A stretch of 64,000 nucleotides of DNA from Ilyomonas sp965199845 (GCA_965199845.1 CBDATZ010000039.1:106279-170278); one strand, 5' to 3'. Shown: positions 43,835-53,584, numbered from the stretch's first letter. Notes: a model not told the origin generated them from the letters alone. A program made the numbers and translations.

Positions 43835-44797
43835 CTATCGGGATCCAAGATACTCAAAATGCTCTGTGAAATTGGTTCTTAATGCTCCCCCTTGATTCAT
43901 TATATAGCTTACATCTATACTATGGTCGGCTTCATTAAATTTATTTATTCCTGTAGGATCAATTTGCCCACCCCTACCACGACCTGGCGATGGATCACCA
44001 TAATAATTAGTTACAGAAATAACTTTTTCAATAGTCGGATCAAAAGTAAATACCGGCGAAAACTCTCCATACACACTATTGCCAGGAATTAAATGATAAT
44101 ATCCGGTTCCATTAATAAACATTACAACACTGGTGGCGCTTGTTGTTTGCAATTCGATATCAAATGGATATACACCACCTTCAGAAGAATTAAAAGCAGG
44201 ATTTAAATGATCAACAGCCACACCGGTAACTGTATATTTACCATCATATTTATTTTTTATAAGCAGAGCAATAACCCCAGTACTAAAATTACTGCTAATG
44301 GTATATCCTGATTCTTGCACGCTTGTAATTTTAAATCCTAACGCATAGCTTTTTCCTATTAAATCAGAAGGTTTAAATGTAATTTGTAAATAACCGGTAT
44401 GCGATCCTTTTGGAATTGTTACAACAGGATTTATAACAGTGTAAATAGTTGATGACGGAACAGAATCATCTCGTTTATGTCTGTCATTAAAAGTATTTAC
44501 AAGAGATGAATCTAATGCAACTGTTACATGAATATCCTGATCAGCCGCGTCAGAAGTAGCCAGATTAATTGGAACTAAGTCTATTGTTGTGTCGTTAGGC
44601 GAATTATCTACTGCATTAATTAAAAATAAAGTGGTATCAGTAGCTGTCAACTTTATTTCAATAGGTTTAATTGTAGCATCTAAATTATGCACTGATTGAA
44701 TGGAGCCATTATTAAAATCTTTATCCTTTAAACATCCGGCTGATGATAAAAGAAAGATAACTGCTATAATAAAGAGGCCGTTTATACTTTTTTTCAT
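43835..44797 (-). CDS. DUF1735-type surface lipoprotein of SusCD system 3
   Basis: The 320-residue protein has a lipoprotein signal ending in SAGC (about 18-21) and the DUF1735 pattern (about 60-190): HVTVALDSSLVNTFNDRHKR, VNPVVTIPKGSHTGYLQITF and ALGFKITSVQESGYTI. The C-terminal third (GTGYYHLIPGNSVYGEFSP) is a separate beta domain. It is the last gene of the third SusCD operon, 32 bases after the SusD gene, and probably binds ligand on the cell surface. The DUF1735 domain is shared with the other two operons but the C-terminal module differs, so specificity may lie there. Confidence 0.84.
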   Translation of the reverse strand: MKKSINGLFIIAVIFLLSSAGCLKDKDFNNGSIQSVHNLDATIKPIEIKLTATDTTLFLINAVDNSPNDTTIDLVPINLATSDAADQDIHVTVALDSSLVNTFNDRHKRDDSVPSSTIYTVINPVVTIPKGSHTGYLQITFKPSDLIGKSYALGFKITSVQESGYTISSNFSTGVIALLIKNKYDGKYTVTGVAVDHLNPAFNSSEGGVYPFDIELQTTSATSVVMFINGTGYYHLIPGNSVYGEFSPVFTFDPTIEKVISVTNYYGDPSPGRGRGGQIDPTGINKFNEADHSIDVSYIMNQGGALRTNFTEHFEYLGSR

Positions 44798-44829
44798 ATA
44801 CCTTTTTAATTGTTTAATTTAAGATTTGG

Positions 44830-46341
44830 CTAAGGTTCCCAGAATAATTTTGATGTAAGCTGATCTTTAATTTTTTGCTGAGGAACGTTACTGCTATTCG
44901 TTGTATGTTCAGATTGTGGGTAAAGTAATCGCAGAGGTAATTTATCGGATATTCTGCTTGGATTTACAGAGATATATGAAGGATCTACATTTGTCAAAAA
45001 ATCTAATCTTCTTATATCACTCCACGCTTCTAACGGATCAATTCCGGTAAGAGCACAATACTTTTGAAAAGCAATTATCTGCACGGCAGTTAAATCTACA
45101 TCAGCCGTTTTGCTTAAATCGGTATACGGATTTTCAGTCATATACGTTACTGCATCTTCTTCATTAAGTCCCGACCATACAAAAGATTCTGTTACAGCAG
45201 CATTTAAGGCAGTCTGCGCATCGCCTGTTAACCATCCTCTTTGAATCGCTTCAGCCTGTAAGAAAAGACTTTCGAAAGAAGGGTAAATCCATTGATTTTG
45301 CGAAGCTCCGTCTGATGTATTAGGGCCAATCAGCGCAGGACCAAAATAAGAACTTCCGGCTCCCGGTGGAATATTACCAGGCTGATCACCATACGTATCA
45401 CCTACAAAACTATTGCCTACAGGTGTAAAAAATGCCTGAATTCTTGGATCAGCAAGCGCTTGATAAAGACTGAGAATATACGCATTTGCGTTTGTAGAAG
45501 TGGTTGCTTTTGTACCTGTTGGTGTATAACCAAAATTGGCAAAGAAAGGCGATTGTTTATTTACATCATTTACATATCCCGGGTTTACATATATTGACTC
45601 ACCCGCTTCTAAAAAGCCTCCGCCGTTAGCCTGAATTTTTGCAAGCTGAGACGATGGGTCGAAACCGGATATTTCAGATTGTCTTATTAATAATCTTAAT
45701 TTTAAAGTATTAGCAAATTTTATCCATAAAGGCTGGTTTCCTTTATTTATAATATCTACCGTGCTAAAGTTTTTAGATTTTGGCGGAACCAAATGCATAT
45801 ATCCAATAGCCGTATCCAAACTGTTTTGCAAATTATCATAAATTGCTTTTGCATCATCATATACAGGATGCGGATATGTTAAATTCTGAAAAGCCTGGGA
45901 ATAAGGCACACTTCCATAAACATCTACTAATTCCTGAAATAATTTAGCTGATAAAATCATGGAAGCGCCGGCTAAAACTGTATCTCCATCGGGAACTAAA
46001 CTTTTCGTTTTTATCTGGTATAAATCAAACAAGGTATTATAATAATTTGCCCATAGAGCATCTCCAAAGCTAAAGTCAATATCATAACTTGTTTGTTCCT
46101 GATCGCGGGCAAAATCACCATTGGCAGCAAAGTAACCAACCCAGTTTTGTGCAAATCCAAAATCATTTGGTTCTCTGTCACCTACCTCTACGGCAGCTGC
46201 CGGAAATATCTGCTGCGGCGTTATATTATCATTGGTTGGCCTGTTAGGATCATCATTAACATCCAAAAAATCTTTCTTACAGCTCGCAACTAAAATACCT
46301 GTAACAGCAAGTAAAAGAAAGATATACTTATTATTAATCAT
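44830..46341 (-). CDS. SusD/RagB-family nutrient-binding lipoprotein 3
   Basis: The 503-residue protein has a lipoprotein signal ending in VASC and DFLDVNDDPNRPTNDNITP, a SusD_like_2 start. YGSVPYSQAFQNLTYPHPVY and LPLRLLYPQSEHTTNSSNVP are the usual mid and C-terminal signatures. The gene lies 22 bases after SusC 3 and 32 before the DUF1735 gene. The Trp-containing stretches in the middle (NQWIYPSFESLFLQAEAIQR) form part of the TPR-like surface that faces SusC. Ligand unknown. Confidence 0.9.
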   Translation of the reverse strand: MINNKYIFLLLAVTGILVASCKKDFLDVNDDPNRPTNDNITPQQIFPAAAVEVGDREPNDFGFAQNWVGYFAANGDFARDQEQTSYDIDFSFGDALWANYYNTLFDLYQIKTKSLVPDGDTVLAGASMILSAKLFQELVDVYGSVPYSQAFQNLTYPHPVYDDAKAIYDNLQNSLDTAIGYMHLVPPKSKNFSTVDIINKGNQPLWIKFANTLKLRLLIRQSEISGFDPSSQLAKIQANGGGFLEAGESIYVNPGYVNDVNKQSPFFANFGYTPTGTKATTSTNANAYILSLYQALADPRIQAFFTPVGNSFVGDTYGDQPGNIPPGAGSSYFGPALIGPNTSDGASQNQWIYPSFESLFLQAEAIQRGWLTGDAQTALNAAVTESFVWSGLNEEDAVTYMTENPYTDLSKTADVDLTAVQIIAFQKYCALTGIDPLEAWSDIRRLDFLTNVDPSYISVNPSRISDKLPLRLLYPQSEHTTNSSNVPQQKIKDQLTSKLFWEP

Positions 46342-46363
46342 TATAAATACTTTAATTTTTAAT

Positions 46364-49300
46364 TTAGAATTGAACGGTCAGCGATCCTCCTAAAAGTCTG
46401 GATGCAGGTGCCTGGAACGAGCTACCTATACCAAATGTATTACCAGTGGTAGAATAATTAAATTCCGGATCGCCCCATTGATTCGATTTCGGTACGAATA
46501 AAAATAAATTCTTTCCGATTGCACTTATACTAACTCTTTTTACCAATTTGTCCGGACCTATCCAGCTCAGATTAGGAAGATTATAAGTAATATTAAGTTC
46601 TCTTAAACGTAACGCATCTGCACTACCATAATAATTGGTAGCAATTTGCGTGTTCGTCTTTCCGCTAGCCCAGAAATTATAATTACCATCTTGTACCTGA
46701 ATATTTGTATTGTTTACATATTTACCATCGGACAAATACACTGAATTTGGAAATACAAATCGTTGACGCCCATATTCTGCGCTTCTGGCAGAAATACCTG
46801 CAAAATCCTCATCCGATCCTAAACCCGAAAAGAAATTATGCCCGCCTTTATAATCCCAGGTCATTGAGAACGAGAAATTTCCAATCGTTAAGGTAGGCGT
46901 AATTCCTAAAACCCATAACGGCAAAGAACGTCCTTTCGTTATTAGACCAGAAGCTACAGAAGGCATACCGGTATAAGGATCTACAATTACTTTTCCTGTT
47001 GCAGAATCACGATTGTAATCTGTCATTTGAAAAGCGAAGGCAGGCATTCCAACTACTGCAATATTGTTTATTGTAGGTGAGCTTACAGAATTTTGAATAA
47101 AATTTGAGCTACCTCCAATTATTACAGGTGTATTTCCTAACGTTGATGTTACTTTATTATTATTATATGTTGCATTGATGGCAAAGTCAAGTCGCGCTTT
47201 TCCAAGCTTAACCAACGGCGTTAAATTCAAATCAGTTTCTACACCATAATTATTAAAATCAGCCGCATTAGCCAATCCAAAAGGATAACCTGTAGCTGAT
47301 GACTGAGAAATGGTAAGAACCTGGTTTGTATTTTTCTGAAAAAAGTAAGTGGCTTCTAAATTAATTCTGTTTTTAAGAAAACTCAATTCAATACCAATTT
47401 CTTTTGTGTTGACAAATTCCGGTTTTAAATCAGTACTTGGAATTGTATTATTAGCTGTAAATCCTGTTGTTGTACCGTATGGAAAACCTGCCGGCTGAGA
47501 ATAAGTAGCTTTTAAGGAATAGGGAGCCAGATTAACATTTCCTGATTTGGAAATAGCAGCTCTTATTTTAGCATAAGTAAGAACGTTATTGTTTTTCAGG
47601 TTTGGAAAAGCATCAGATAAAACAAAAGAAGCATTAGCGGCAGGATAAAAGAAAGACCTGTTAGAAGCAAGTAATCGGCTATCCCAGTCATTTCTGCCGG
47701 TAAATTCGATATTTGCCCATCCTTTGTAACTAAAAGCCAGGCTTCCGTAGGCAGAAAGAAGAGTTGAAGTAACATTATAATTGTTACCTGATGTACCTGA
47801 TGGACCACCTGTATAACCTGGTACAATAGCATCTCCACTACGTACAGCTACATTATATAAATAAGGAATTACAAGATTGTTTCCGCCCACAGCTACATCT
47901 TTGTTGCGGTTTTGACGAACCAAACCGCCGACAATATATTTAATTCCAAAATCTTTTACAATATCATGATCGCCACTTAGAAAGTAATCTAAATTGATAC
48001 GGGAATTATAATTCTGGTCAGATAAAACAATGCCTGGTCTATTTGAATATTGGGTAGCATTTCTGTGAGCGACCGCGTATTCTGTTACCACAACAGGAGC
48101 ATTTGTATTATCAGAACTTGCAAAAGCCAGGTTTGTACTTAACCTTGCAGAAGCCTTTAACCAGGGCGTTAATTCATAATTTACATCCAGGTTACCAATA
48201 ATATCATCTTCTCTTCCTTTGGTTCTGATGTTGCCAATTAACCAATATGGATTAACAGCGTATTCGTTATAATAATTGGAGAATTGAGCAAACTTGCTGT
48301 TACGCCAGTCTTTATAATCGAGCAGAGGTATATTATTAGCCGTTTGCATTACAAGGAAAAAAAGTCCGCCATTATAAGCACTTGGAAATGAATTTTGAAA
48401 ACCGGATTCGTTCACTACATCATAATTTTGCAATATATAGTTAAGTCCGTAATTCACTGAAAGTTTGCCGTACTTTTTACTACCATTAAACCGAAGGCTT
48501 GTTCTGTGCAGTTCATCATCAGGCACTAAACCTTTAATTTTAGCATCTTCCATACTTACATAAAAATCTTCACCTGCAATAGATACAGAATTTTGAAACG
48601 TAAGCCCGGTATTCCAGAATTTTATTTTATCTCTGTAATGAGAATTAGAATATGGCAGCATCTGTATAGATCCATCTTCTAAAGGCACGCCAACCGGTTT
48701 GATAGTTCCGTCGAATGCCGGACCGTATTGCTGATTTTCATAAGGCACATATCCGTAGTTACCATAGATATCAGTTACTTCACCTGCGCCGGTACCAAAC
48801 GTCTTTTGCAACTTAGGAAAAAACGATACCTGTGTTGCCTGAACGCTCGAACTTACAGTTACAGTTGGCTTTTTGCCACCTCGCTTTGTGTTTATAATGA
48901 TAACGCCGTTCACAGCATCAGGTCCATAAATAGCTGCAGAAGCTGCGCTTTTTAGAACAGTTAGAGATTGAACATCATCTGGCGGAATTGAGGAAAGATA
49001 ACCCAAAGGCGTTGGTGCTCCATCAACAACTAACATAGGCTGGTTGTTTCCGGTTAAAGAACGAATACCTCTGATATTAATTTTTGCGTTCTCAAAAACA
49101 CCACTATTAACGGTAGAAACATTTAAACCAGATACTTTACCATTTAAAGATTGCTGAATATTTACAGCTTTGGCTTGTGTAAGAGTTTTATTACTAATAG
49201 TTGTAGCGGCATAACCCAATTCTTTCGATTGCCTTTGAATACCCAAAGCTGTAGTTACCACAACTTGTAATAAACTGCCGGATGTAGGACTTAGCACAGC

Positions 49301-49570
49301 CGAAACCGTATTTGAACTACCAACAGTGATTTGCGAGACTGCAAAATTAACCGCGGTTATAACCAGCACATCTCCTGTATTTGCAGCAATAGAAAATGTT
49401 CCGTCAGCAATGGTATTCGTACCTCTTGTTGTACCTTTAATCAATACAGAGGCACCTTCAACAGGCTTGCCTGTATTGTCTAAAACGGTTCCTGTAATTG
49501 TTCGTGGTTGCGCGTGGGCAGCAAAAATACCCAGCATCAACACTGTTAGCAGCGTTAAAAATTTTCTCAT
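46364..49570 (-). CDS. SusC/RagA-family TonB-linked outer-membrane transporter 3
   Basis: Starting at ATG 49570 (another ATG two codons upstream at 49576 is possible), the protein has about 1068 residues, a Sec signal (TLLTVLMLGIFAAHAQ), a CarboxypepD_reg-like domain (TGTVLDNTGKPVEGASVLIK), the plug (SLNGKVSGLNVSTVNSG; VLKSAASAAIYGPDAVNG) and a barrel ending in GGSLTVQF. The signal and first domain are nearly the same as in SusC 2, in both protein and DNA, and then diverge. It heads the third operon. Substrate unknown; no enzyme genes accompany it. Confidence 0.94.
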   Translation of the reverse strand: MRKFLTLLTVLMLGIFAAHAQPRTITGTVLDNTGKPVEGASVLIKGTTRGTNTIADGTFSIAANTGDVLVITAVNFAVSQITVGSSNTVSAVLSPTSGSLLQVVVTTALGIQRQSKELGYAATTISNKTLTQAKAVNIQQSLNGKVSGLNVSTVNSGVFENAKINIRGIRSLTGNNQPMLVVDGAPTPLGYLSSIPPDDVQSLTVLKSAASAAIYGPDAVNGVIIINTKRGGKKPTVTVSSSVQATQVSFFPKLQKTFGTGAGEVTDIYGNYGYVPYENQQYGPAFDGTIKPVGVPLEDGSIQMLPYSNSHYRDKIKFWNTGLTFQNSVSIAGEDFYVSMEDAKIKGLVPDDELHRTSLRFNGSKKYGKLSVNYGLNYILQNYDVVNESGFQNSFPSAYNGGLFFLVMQTANNIPLLDYKDWRNSKFAQFSNYYNEYAVNPYWLIGNIRTKGREDDIIGNLDVNYELTPWLKASARLSTNLAFASSDNTNAPVVVTEYAVAHRNATQYSNRPGIVLSDQNYNSRINLDYFLSGDHDIVKDFGIKYIVGGLVRQNRNKDVAVGGNNLVIPYLYNVAVRSGDAIVPGYTGGPSGTSGNNYNVTSTLLSAYGSLAFSYKGWANIEFTGRNDWDSRLLASNRSFFYPAANASFVLSDAFPNLKNNNVLTYAKIRAAISKSGNVNLAPYSLKATYSQPAGFPYGTTTGFTANNTIPSTDLKPEFVNTKEIGIELSFLKNRINLEATYFFQKNTNQVLTISQSSATGYPFGLANAADFNNYGVETDLNLTPLVKLGKARLDFAINATYNNNKVTSTLGNTPVIIGGSSNFIQNSVSSPTINNIAVVGMPAFAFQMTDYNRDSATGKVIVDPYTGMPSVASGLITKGRSLPLWVLGITPTLTIGNFSFSMTWDYKGGHNFFSGLGSDEDFAGISARSAEYGRQRFVFPNSVYLSDGKYVNNTNIQVQDGNYNFWASGKTNTQIATNYYGSADALRLRELNITYNLPNLSWIGPDKLVKRVSISAIGKNLFLFVPKSNQWGDPEFNYSTTGNTFGIGSSFQAPASRLLGGSLTVQF

Positions 49571-49760
49571 TTGCATACATGTTTTTTATAGCGCGGTAAA
49601 AATTAGGGGGCAAGCAACAAAACGTTAAATACCCATTTGTCCTCTTCTTTTGACAAATCGTTAAGGAACTGTGCTGCACAATTTTTTTATTTTTTTTCTC
49701 TTTATGATGAGTGGTAAATCTTATCATTGCCATGTAAGAACTGTATTAAATAAATAATTT

Positions 49761-50642
49761 ATGCAACTATTAGATGGTAAAGTCGCCTCGTCCCATATTA
49801 AATCCGACATTAAAAAAATGGTAGATGATATTAAAATCTCGGCAAACCGGACTCCGCATCTCGCGGCGATATTAGTAGGAAGCAATGGTGCCAGCGAAAC
49901 ATATGTAGCCAGTAAAGTAAAAAATTGTGCGGAAATCGGCTTCGGTTCTACCTTAATACGTTTGGATGAAACCATCAGTGAAAATGAATTGCTGGAAGAG
50001 ATTGTAAAACTCAATAACAACGATTTAATAGATGGCATTCTCGTTCAGTTACCGCTGCCAAAGCACATCAGTGAGCAGAAAGTTATCGAAACCGTTTCTC
50101 CCGAAAAAGATGTTGATGGCTTTCATCCCATCAGCGCCGGCAAATTGGTTCAGGGTTTACCTACATTTATTTCGGCAACGCCGTATGGCATTATGTTGAT
50201 GCTGGAATATTATAACATTCCAACCAAAGGTAAACATGCGGTGGTCATCGGAAGAAGCAATATTGTAGGCAGACCCATGAGTATTTTGCTCAGCAGCAAT
50301 TTGCCTTATGGAAACTGCACGGTTACGCTTTGCCATTCACACACGCCTAACTTAGCAGAGATTTGCCGGTCGGCAGATATTATTGTAGCGGCGTTAGGCA
50401 AGTCCGAATTTGTAAAAGCTGATATGGTTAAAGAAGGCGCTGTGGTAATTGACGTGGGTATTACGCGTGTCGCAGACGCAACTACCAAAAGCGGGTTTCG
50501 ATTAAAGGGCGATGTTGCCTTTGATGAAGTGGCTCCTAAAACATCTTACATAACGCCTGTGCCGGGCGGCGTTGGTTTAATGACAATTGCAGGCTTGTTA
50601 AAAAATACATTACAGGCTTTTAAGCAGCGGCATCAGCTATAG
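49761..50642 (+). CDS. folD: Methylenetetrahydrofolate dehydrogenase/cyclohydrolase
   Basis: The 293-residue FolD converts 5,10-methylene-THF to 10-formyl-THF in two steps with NADP. Motifs include ASETYVASKVKNCAEIGF with the catalytic YxxxK (about 52-56), DGILVQLPLPKH, KDVDGFHPISAGKL, ATPYGIMLMLEYYNI, the Rossmann VVIGRSNIVGRPMSILL and the C-terminal TPVPGGVGLMTIAGLL. Length and motif order are complete. It is divergent from SusC 3 and lies 18 bases before the queE gene. Formyl-THF feeds purine and formyl-Met-tRNA synthesis. Confidence 0.97.
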   Translation: MQLLDGKVASSHIKSDIKKMVDDIKISANRTPHLAAILVGSNGASETYVASKVKNCAEIGFGSTLIRLDETISENELLEEIVKLNNNDLIDGILVQLPLPKHISEQKVIETVSPEKDVDGFHPISAGKLVQGLPTFISATPYGIMLMLEYYNIPTKGKHAVVIGRSNIVGRPMSILLSSNLPYGNCTVTLCHSHTPNLAEICRSADIIVAALGKSEFVKADMVKEGAVVIDVGITRVADATTKSGFRLKGDVAFDEVAPKTSYITPVPGGVGLMTIAGLLKNTLQAFKQRHQL

Positions 50643-50648
50643 TATTTA

Positions 50649-50656
50649 TATTTTTG
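50649..50656 (+). promoter_or_regulatory. -7-like element just before queE
   Basis: TATTTTTG matches the TAnnTTTG -7 box and ends five bases before the ATG at 50661. If used, the transcript would be leaderless or the true start would be a later ATG (50679 or 50691). No good -33 element is present and it overlaps the end of the folD operon. Confidence 0.35.
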
Positions 50657-50660
50657 CAAA

Positions 50661-51272
50661 ATGGTTCTAACCCAACAAATGCTTCCGGTAATGGAGGCTT
50701 TTTATACCTTACAGGGCGAAGGTTTTCACCAGGGAAAGGCAGCTTACTTTATTCGTCTCGGCGGATGCGACGTTGGCTGCTTTTGGTGCGATGTAAAAGA
50801 AAGCTGGGATGCCAATATACATCCCCGGCTTGCGATTGAAGACATTGTTTCGCTGGCTTCGGCTAACGAAGGCAGGTTAGCAGTGATAACCGGCGGTGAA
50901 CCTCTTCTTCATAACCTGGATGAATTGACTTATCAGCTTCATAAAGCAGGTTTTAAAACCAATATAGAAACGTCGGGTTCCAGTCCTTTAAGCGGAAACT
51001 GGAATTGGATTTGTCTTTCTCCGAAAAAATTTAAAGCGCCGCTGCCAGATGTGCTGGCGAAAGCAAACGAATTGAAAGTGGTGGTTTATAATAAGCACGA
51101 TTTTATGTGGGCGGAAGAACATGCTACGCAAACATCGGCGGGTTGTAAGCTGTATTTGCAACCCGAATGGTCGAAATCGGGAGATATAACGCCGCTGATT
51201 GTAGATTACATCAAAGAAAATCCTAAATGGCAGTTAAGCCTGCAGATTCATAAGTATATTCATGTGCCGTAG
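50661..51272 (+). CDS. queE: 7-carboxy-7-deazaguanine synthase
   Basis: The 203-residue radical SAM enzyme makes 7-carboxy-7-deazaguanine for queuosine and related modifications. YTLQGEGFHQGKAAYFIRLG is the N-terminal signature, GCDVGCFWCD is the CX3CX2C cluster-binding site, and TGGEPLLH and NIETSGS follow. The small size and the single domain fit QueE. The annotated ATG at 50661 is close to the folD stop (18 bases); ATG 50679 or 50691 would shorten it by 6 or 10 residues. Other queuosine genes are not in the window. Confidence 0.94.
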   Translation: MVLTQQMLPVMEAFYTLQGEGFHQGKAAYFIRLGGCDVGCFWCDVKESWDANIHPRLAIEDIVSLASANEGRLAVITGGEPLLHNLDELTYQLHKAGFKTNIETSGSSPLSGNWNWICLSPKKFKAPLPDVLAKANELKVVVYNKHDFMWAEEHATQTSAGCKLYLQPEWSKSGDITPLIVDYIKENPKWQLSLQIHKYIHVP

Positions 51273-51373
51273 AAAGCAGGTAAGATTAACAAGAAAGCAG
51301 TTTTATTTTAAAGAAAAAAGAATACAACTTTTCTTGATAATACATCTTCTGAAATGAAGTTGATTTGTTGCTG

Positions 51374-51401
51374 CGCGATGTTTTAATTTTCTGACATCGC
51401 G
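51374..51401. terminator. Hairpin CGCGATGT/ACATCGCG downstream of queE
   Basis: An 8-bp perfect stem (51374-51381 with 51394-51401) and a 12-base loop, about 100 bases after queE. No U-tract follows, so a role in termination is uncertain. Confidence 0.4.
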
Positions 51402-51610
51402 ATATTGCGTTTGATTTATGTTATTGCATTATTCTTACCTGATTTCGATTATTTCTTTCCTTTTTATCTGTAAATTTCACTCGTTTTATTACGATTTTTA
51501 CTCATTTTTCAATAGGTAACTCCTTTATTTCAAATATAGACATTCTACCTTGTTTTAATGCTTTTGCTGATTGCCCGATATGTATTCTTCCGTACAAGTG
51601 TGCGACGCAA

Positions 51611-51644
51611 GGGACGATAGACCGGAGTTACCGGCGCTCGTCCC
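51611..51644. repeat. GC-rich structured element GGGACGA...TCGTCCC
   Basis: Outer arms GGGACGA (51611-51617) and TCGTCCC (51638-51644) enclose an inner CCGG (51622-51625) and CCGG (51631-51634) hairpin. It is much richer in GC than its surroundings, and the flank TGTGCGACGCAA upstream is also distinctive. It may be an interspersed palindromic repeat or RNA structure. Confidence 0.5.
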
Positions 51645-51689
51645 ATAAAATTTTCCCAATTACATACAATTTTTGACCGGATAATACAT

Positions 51690-52037
51690 TTATTGTTTCC
51701 AAAACGTAATAATTAAACCACCTGTAACTACCAACGTGCCACCAATTAAAACAGGTACAGTCGGTGTTGTATGAAAAGCCAGATAATTACTTATTTGCCA
51801 TACAATAAATAAAGTGGCTATATAAAGTCCAACTACCTGACCAAATTCTACAGGCGCCAAATTCAAACAAAAACCATAGCCAAATAATAGAAGGCCGCCA
51901 ACTATCAAAAGACCTATTCTTACAGGTCCGTTGTAATCGTAAATACATTTTCTAATTATGGAATCTCCGCCAACTTCAAGCAGTGTTGCAACTAAAACAA
52001 AGATTGCAGGATGAATATTCTGAATATTTTTTATCAT
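51690..52037 (-). CDS. Small four-helix membrane protein (SMR/EamA-like topology)
   Basis: The 115-residue protein has four hydrophobic helices and few charges: FVLVATLLEVGGDSIIR, IGLLIVGGLLLFGYGF, VVGLYIATLFIVWQI and VLIGGTLVVTGGLIITF. The topology and length match small multidrug resistance and YnfA-like (UPF0060) proteins, and the Glu in the first helix would be the site of the SMR proton-coupling Glu14, but the sequence is too diverged to be sure. It stands alone with 200 bases to the next gene. Transport of a small cation or other solute is a guess. Confidence 0.65.
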   Translation of the reverse strand: MIKNIQNIHPAIFVLVATLLEVGGDSIIRKCIYDYNGPVRIGLLIVGGLLLFGYGFCLNLAPVEFGQVVGLYIATLFIVWQISNYLAFHTTPTVPVLIGGTLVVTGGLIITFWKQ

Positions 52038-52237
52038 CGAAAAGTTTAAATAACACCAAACACCTTTTAATAAACTGGAAGCTATATTATCTGACTTATA
52101 TGCAAATTATTGATAGCTCTTTTAGGAAAAGATTAGTAAGAAATATTTACAGTCATTCTTGCTGTAGCTTAATATGTAGTTACCAAAATGATTTTAAAAT
52201 ATCGCGTGTGATGTATTGTGAGCTTTTACAGGGTTTT

Positions 52238-53584
52238 TTACAAACCGCTATCATCTAATGCAAACATATTTTTGCGTGTTTCCCATTTGCCTTTTGTAAA
52301 ATCCGGGAATTGAAGCGTTTTGTTGCCTTGTTTTAGCGATTCTGTTGACAAAGGTGTAATTACGCTCATCGTAACCGAATCGTAAACATCTATCGGGGTT
52401 TGTTTTTTCTGTTTTACGGCTTGTATAAACCCGTTAAAAACAAAGTAATCCATACCGCCATGACCCGCTCCTTCCGCTTCTTTTGAATATTTTTTCCATA
52501 ATGGGTGATCGTATTTGTCAAGCCAGTCTTTTTCTTCATCCCACGCATCATCTTTCTTCGATTTGCCTTGTATATAAATGGATTTATTTACATCCATCCA
52601 CAAACCTTCGGTTCCCTGCACACGAAAGCCCAGAGAATACGGGCGCGGAAGATGTGTATCGTGCGTTAACATAACCGTTTCGCCATTGGCACAGTTAATC
52701 ATGGTTTGGGTAACGTCGCCATTCTTGTATTTTATCTTTGCCGCTTCACTGTTGGGATCAATTCCTTTTGCATAAGCCGCTAAACCACGCGCTTTGGAAC
52801 TAAAAGAACACAAACTGGTAAAGCGGTTGCCCCGGTTGATGTTTGCATATTGCATAACCGGTCCCGCGCCGTGCGTTGGGTACAAATCGCCATCCTGATC
52901 TATATTAAACTGTGTGCGCCATTGTGCTTCGCTGAGCGCTTTGGGGCCAAATTCTACGCCGCCGCCATAATATTGTTTTCCATTGTTGAATAACACATCG
53001 CGGAGGTTATGCTGATAGCCGCCTTCAAGATGAATTAACTCGCCAAATAAACCCTGACGCACCATATTGAGAACCGCCATAACATCGCGGCGATAACAAA
53101 CATTCTCAAGCGTCATATAAGGAATGCCGGTTTTTTCTGATGTGTTTACAATATCCCAATGATCGTCAACAGAAAGACCTGCGATTACTTCACAGCCCAC
53201 ATATTTGCCCGATTTCATGGCATCTATTGCCTGCGGATGATGAAACTGCCAGGGTGTAGCAATAATAACGGCATCAATATCTTTCCTATCGAGCAATTTT
53301 TTGTATGCGTCTAACCCGCCGGTATATTCCTGAACGCCGGTTATATTGTGTTTGGCCAAAAACTCGCGGCATATTTTAAGAGAACTTTCCTGCGTATCGC
53401 AAACCGCTTTTATTTCTACATCGCTGCGCAATACAGCTTCGCCAACATGGCTCATTCCTCGGGCGCCAACGCCAATATAACCCAAGCGAACTTTAGCATC
53501 AGCAAAAGAAAAGTTTGTTTTGGTGCCAATGGCTAATGCGGCAGTTGCCATAGCGGTATCTTTAAGAAAAGCTCTTCTTATCAT
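52238..53584 (-). CDS. Tat-exported Gfo/Idh/MocA-family protein, GH109-like
   Basis: The 448-residue protein begins with a twin-arginine signal (IRRAFLKDTAMATAALAIG). A Rossmann domain (about 30-160) has VRLGYIGVGARGMSHV, followed by a C-terminal domain with YMTLENVCYRRDVMAVLNMV, GYQHNLRDVL and THGAGPVMQYANINRGNRF. Together these match the NAD-dependent GH109 glycosidases (alpha-N-acetylgalactosaminidase type), which keep tightly bound NAD and are exported by Tat. It probably acts on a glycan in the periplasm. The substrate is not proven, since GH109 also holds members with other activities. Monocistronic. Confidence 0.87.
   Translation of the reverse strand: MIRRAFLKDTAMATAALAIGTKTNFSFADAKVRLGYIGVGARGMSHVGEAVLRSDVEIKAVCDTQESSLKICREFLAKHNITGVQEYTGGLDAYKKLLDRKDIDAVIIATPWQFHHPQAIDAMKSGKYVGCEVIAGLSVDDHWDIVNTSEKTGIPYMTLENVCYRRDVMAVLNMVRQGLFGELIHLEGGYQHNLRDVLFNNGKQYYGGGVEFGPKALSEAQWRTQFNIDQDGDLYPTHGAGPVMQYANINRGNRFTSLCSFSSKARGLAAYAKGIDPNSEAAKIKYKNGDVTQTMINCANGETVMLTHDTHLPRPYSLGFRVQGTEGLWMDVNKSIYIQGKSKKDDAWDEEKDWLDKYDHPLWKKYSKEAEGAGHGGMDYFVFNGFIQAVKQKKQTPIDVYDSVTMSVITPLSTESLKQGNKTLQFPDFTKGKWETRKNMFALDDSGL

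Larger units (their letters stand above)
51273..51689. other. Intergenic region with two structured elements
   Basis: 417 bases without a credible gene. It holds a hairpin at 51374-51401 and a GC-rich element at 51611-51644, both described separately. The rest is AT-rich. Confidence 0.6.
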
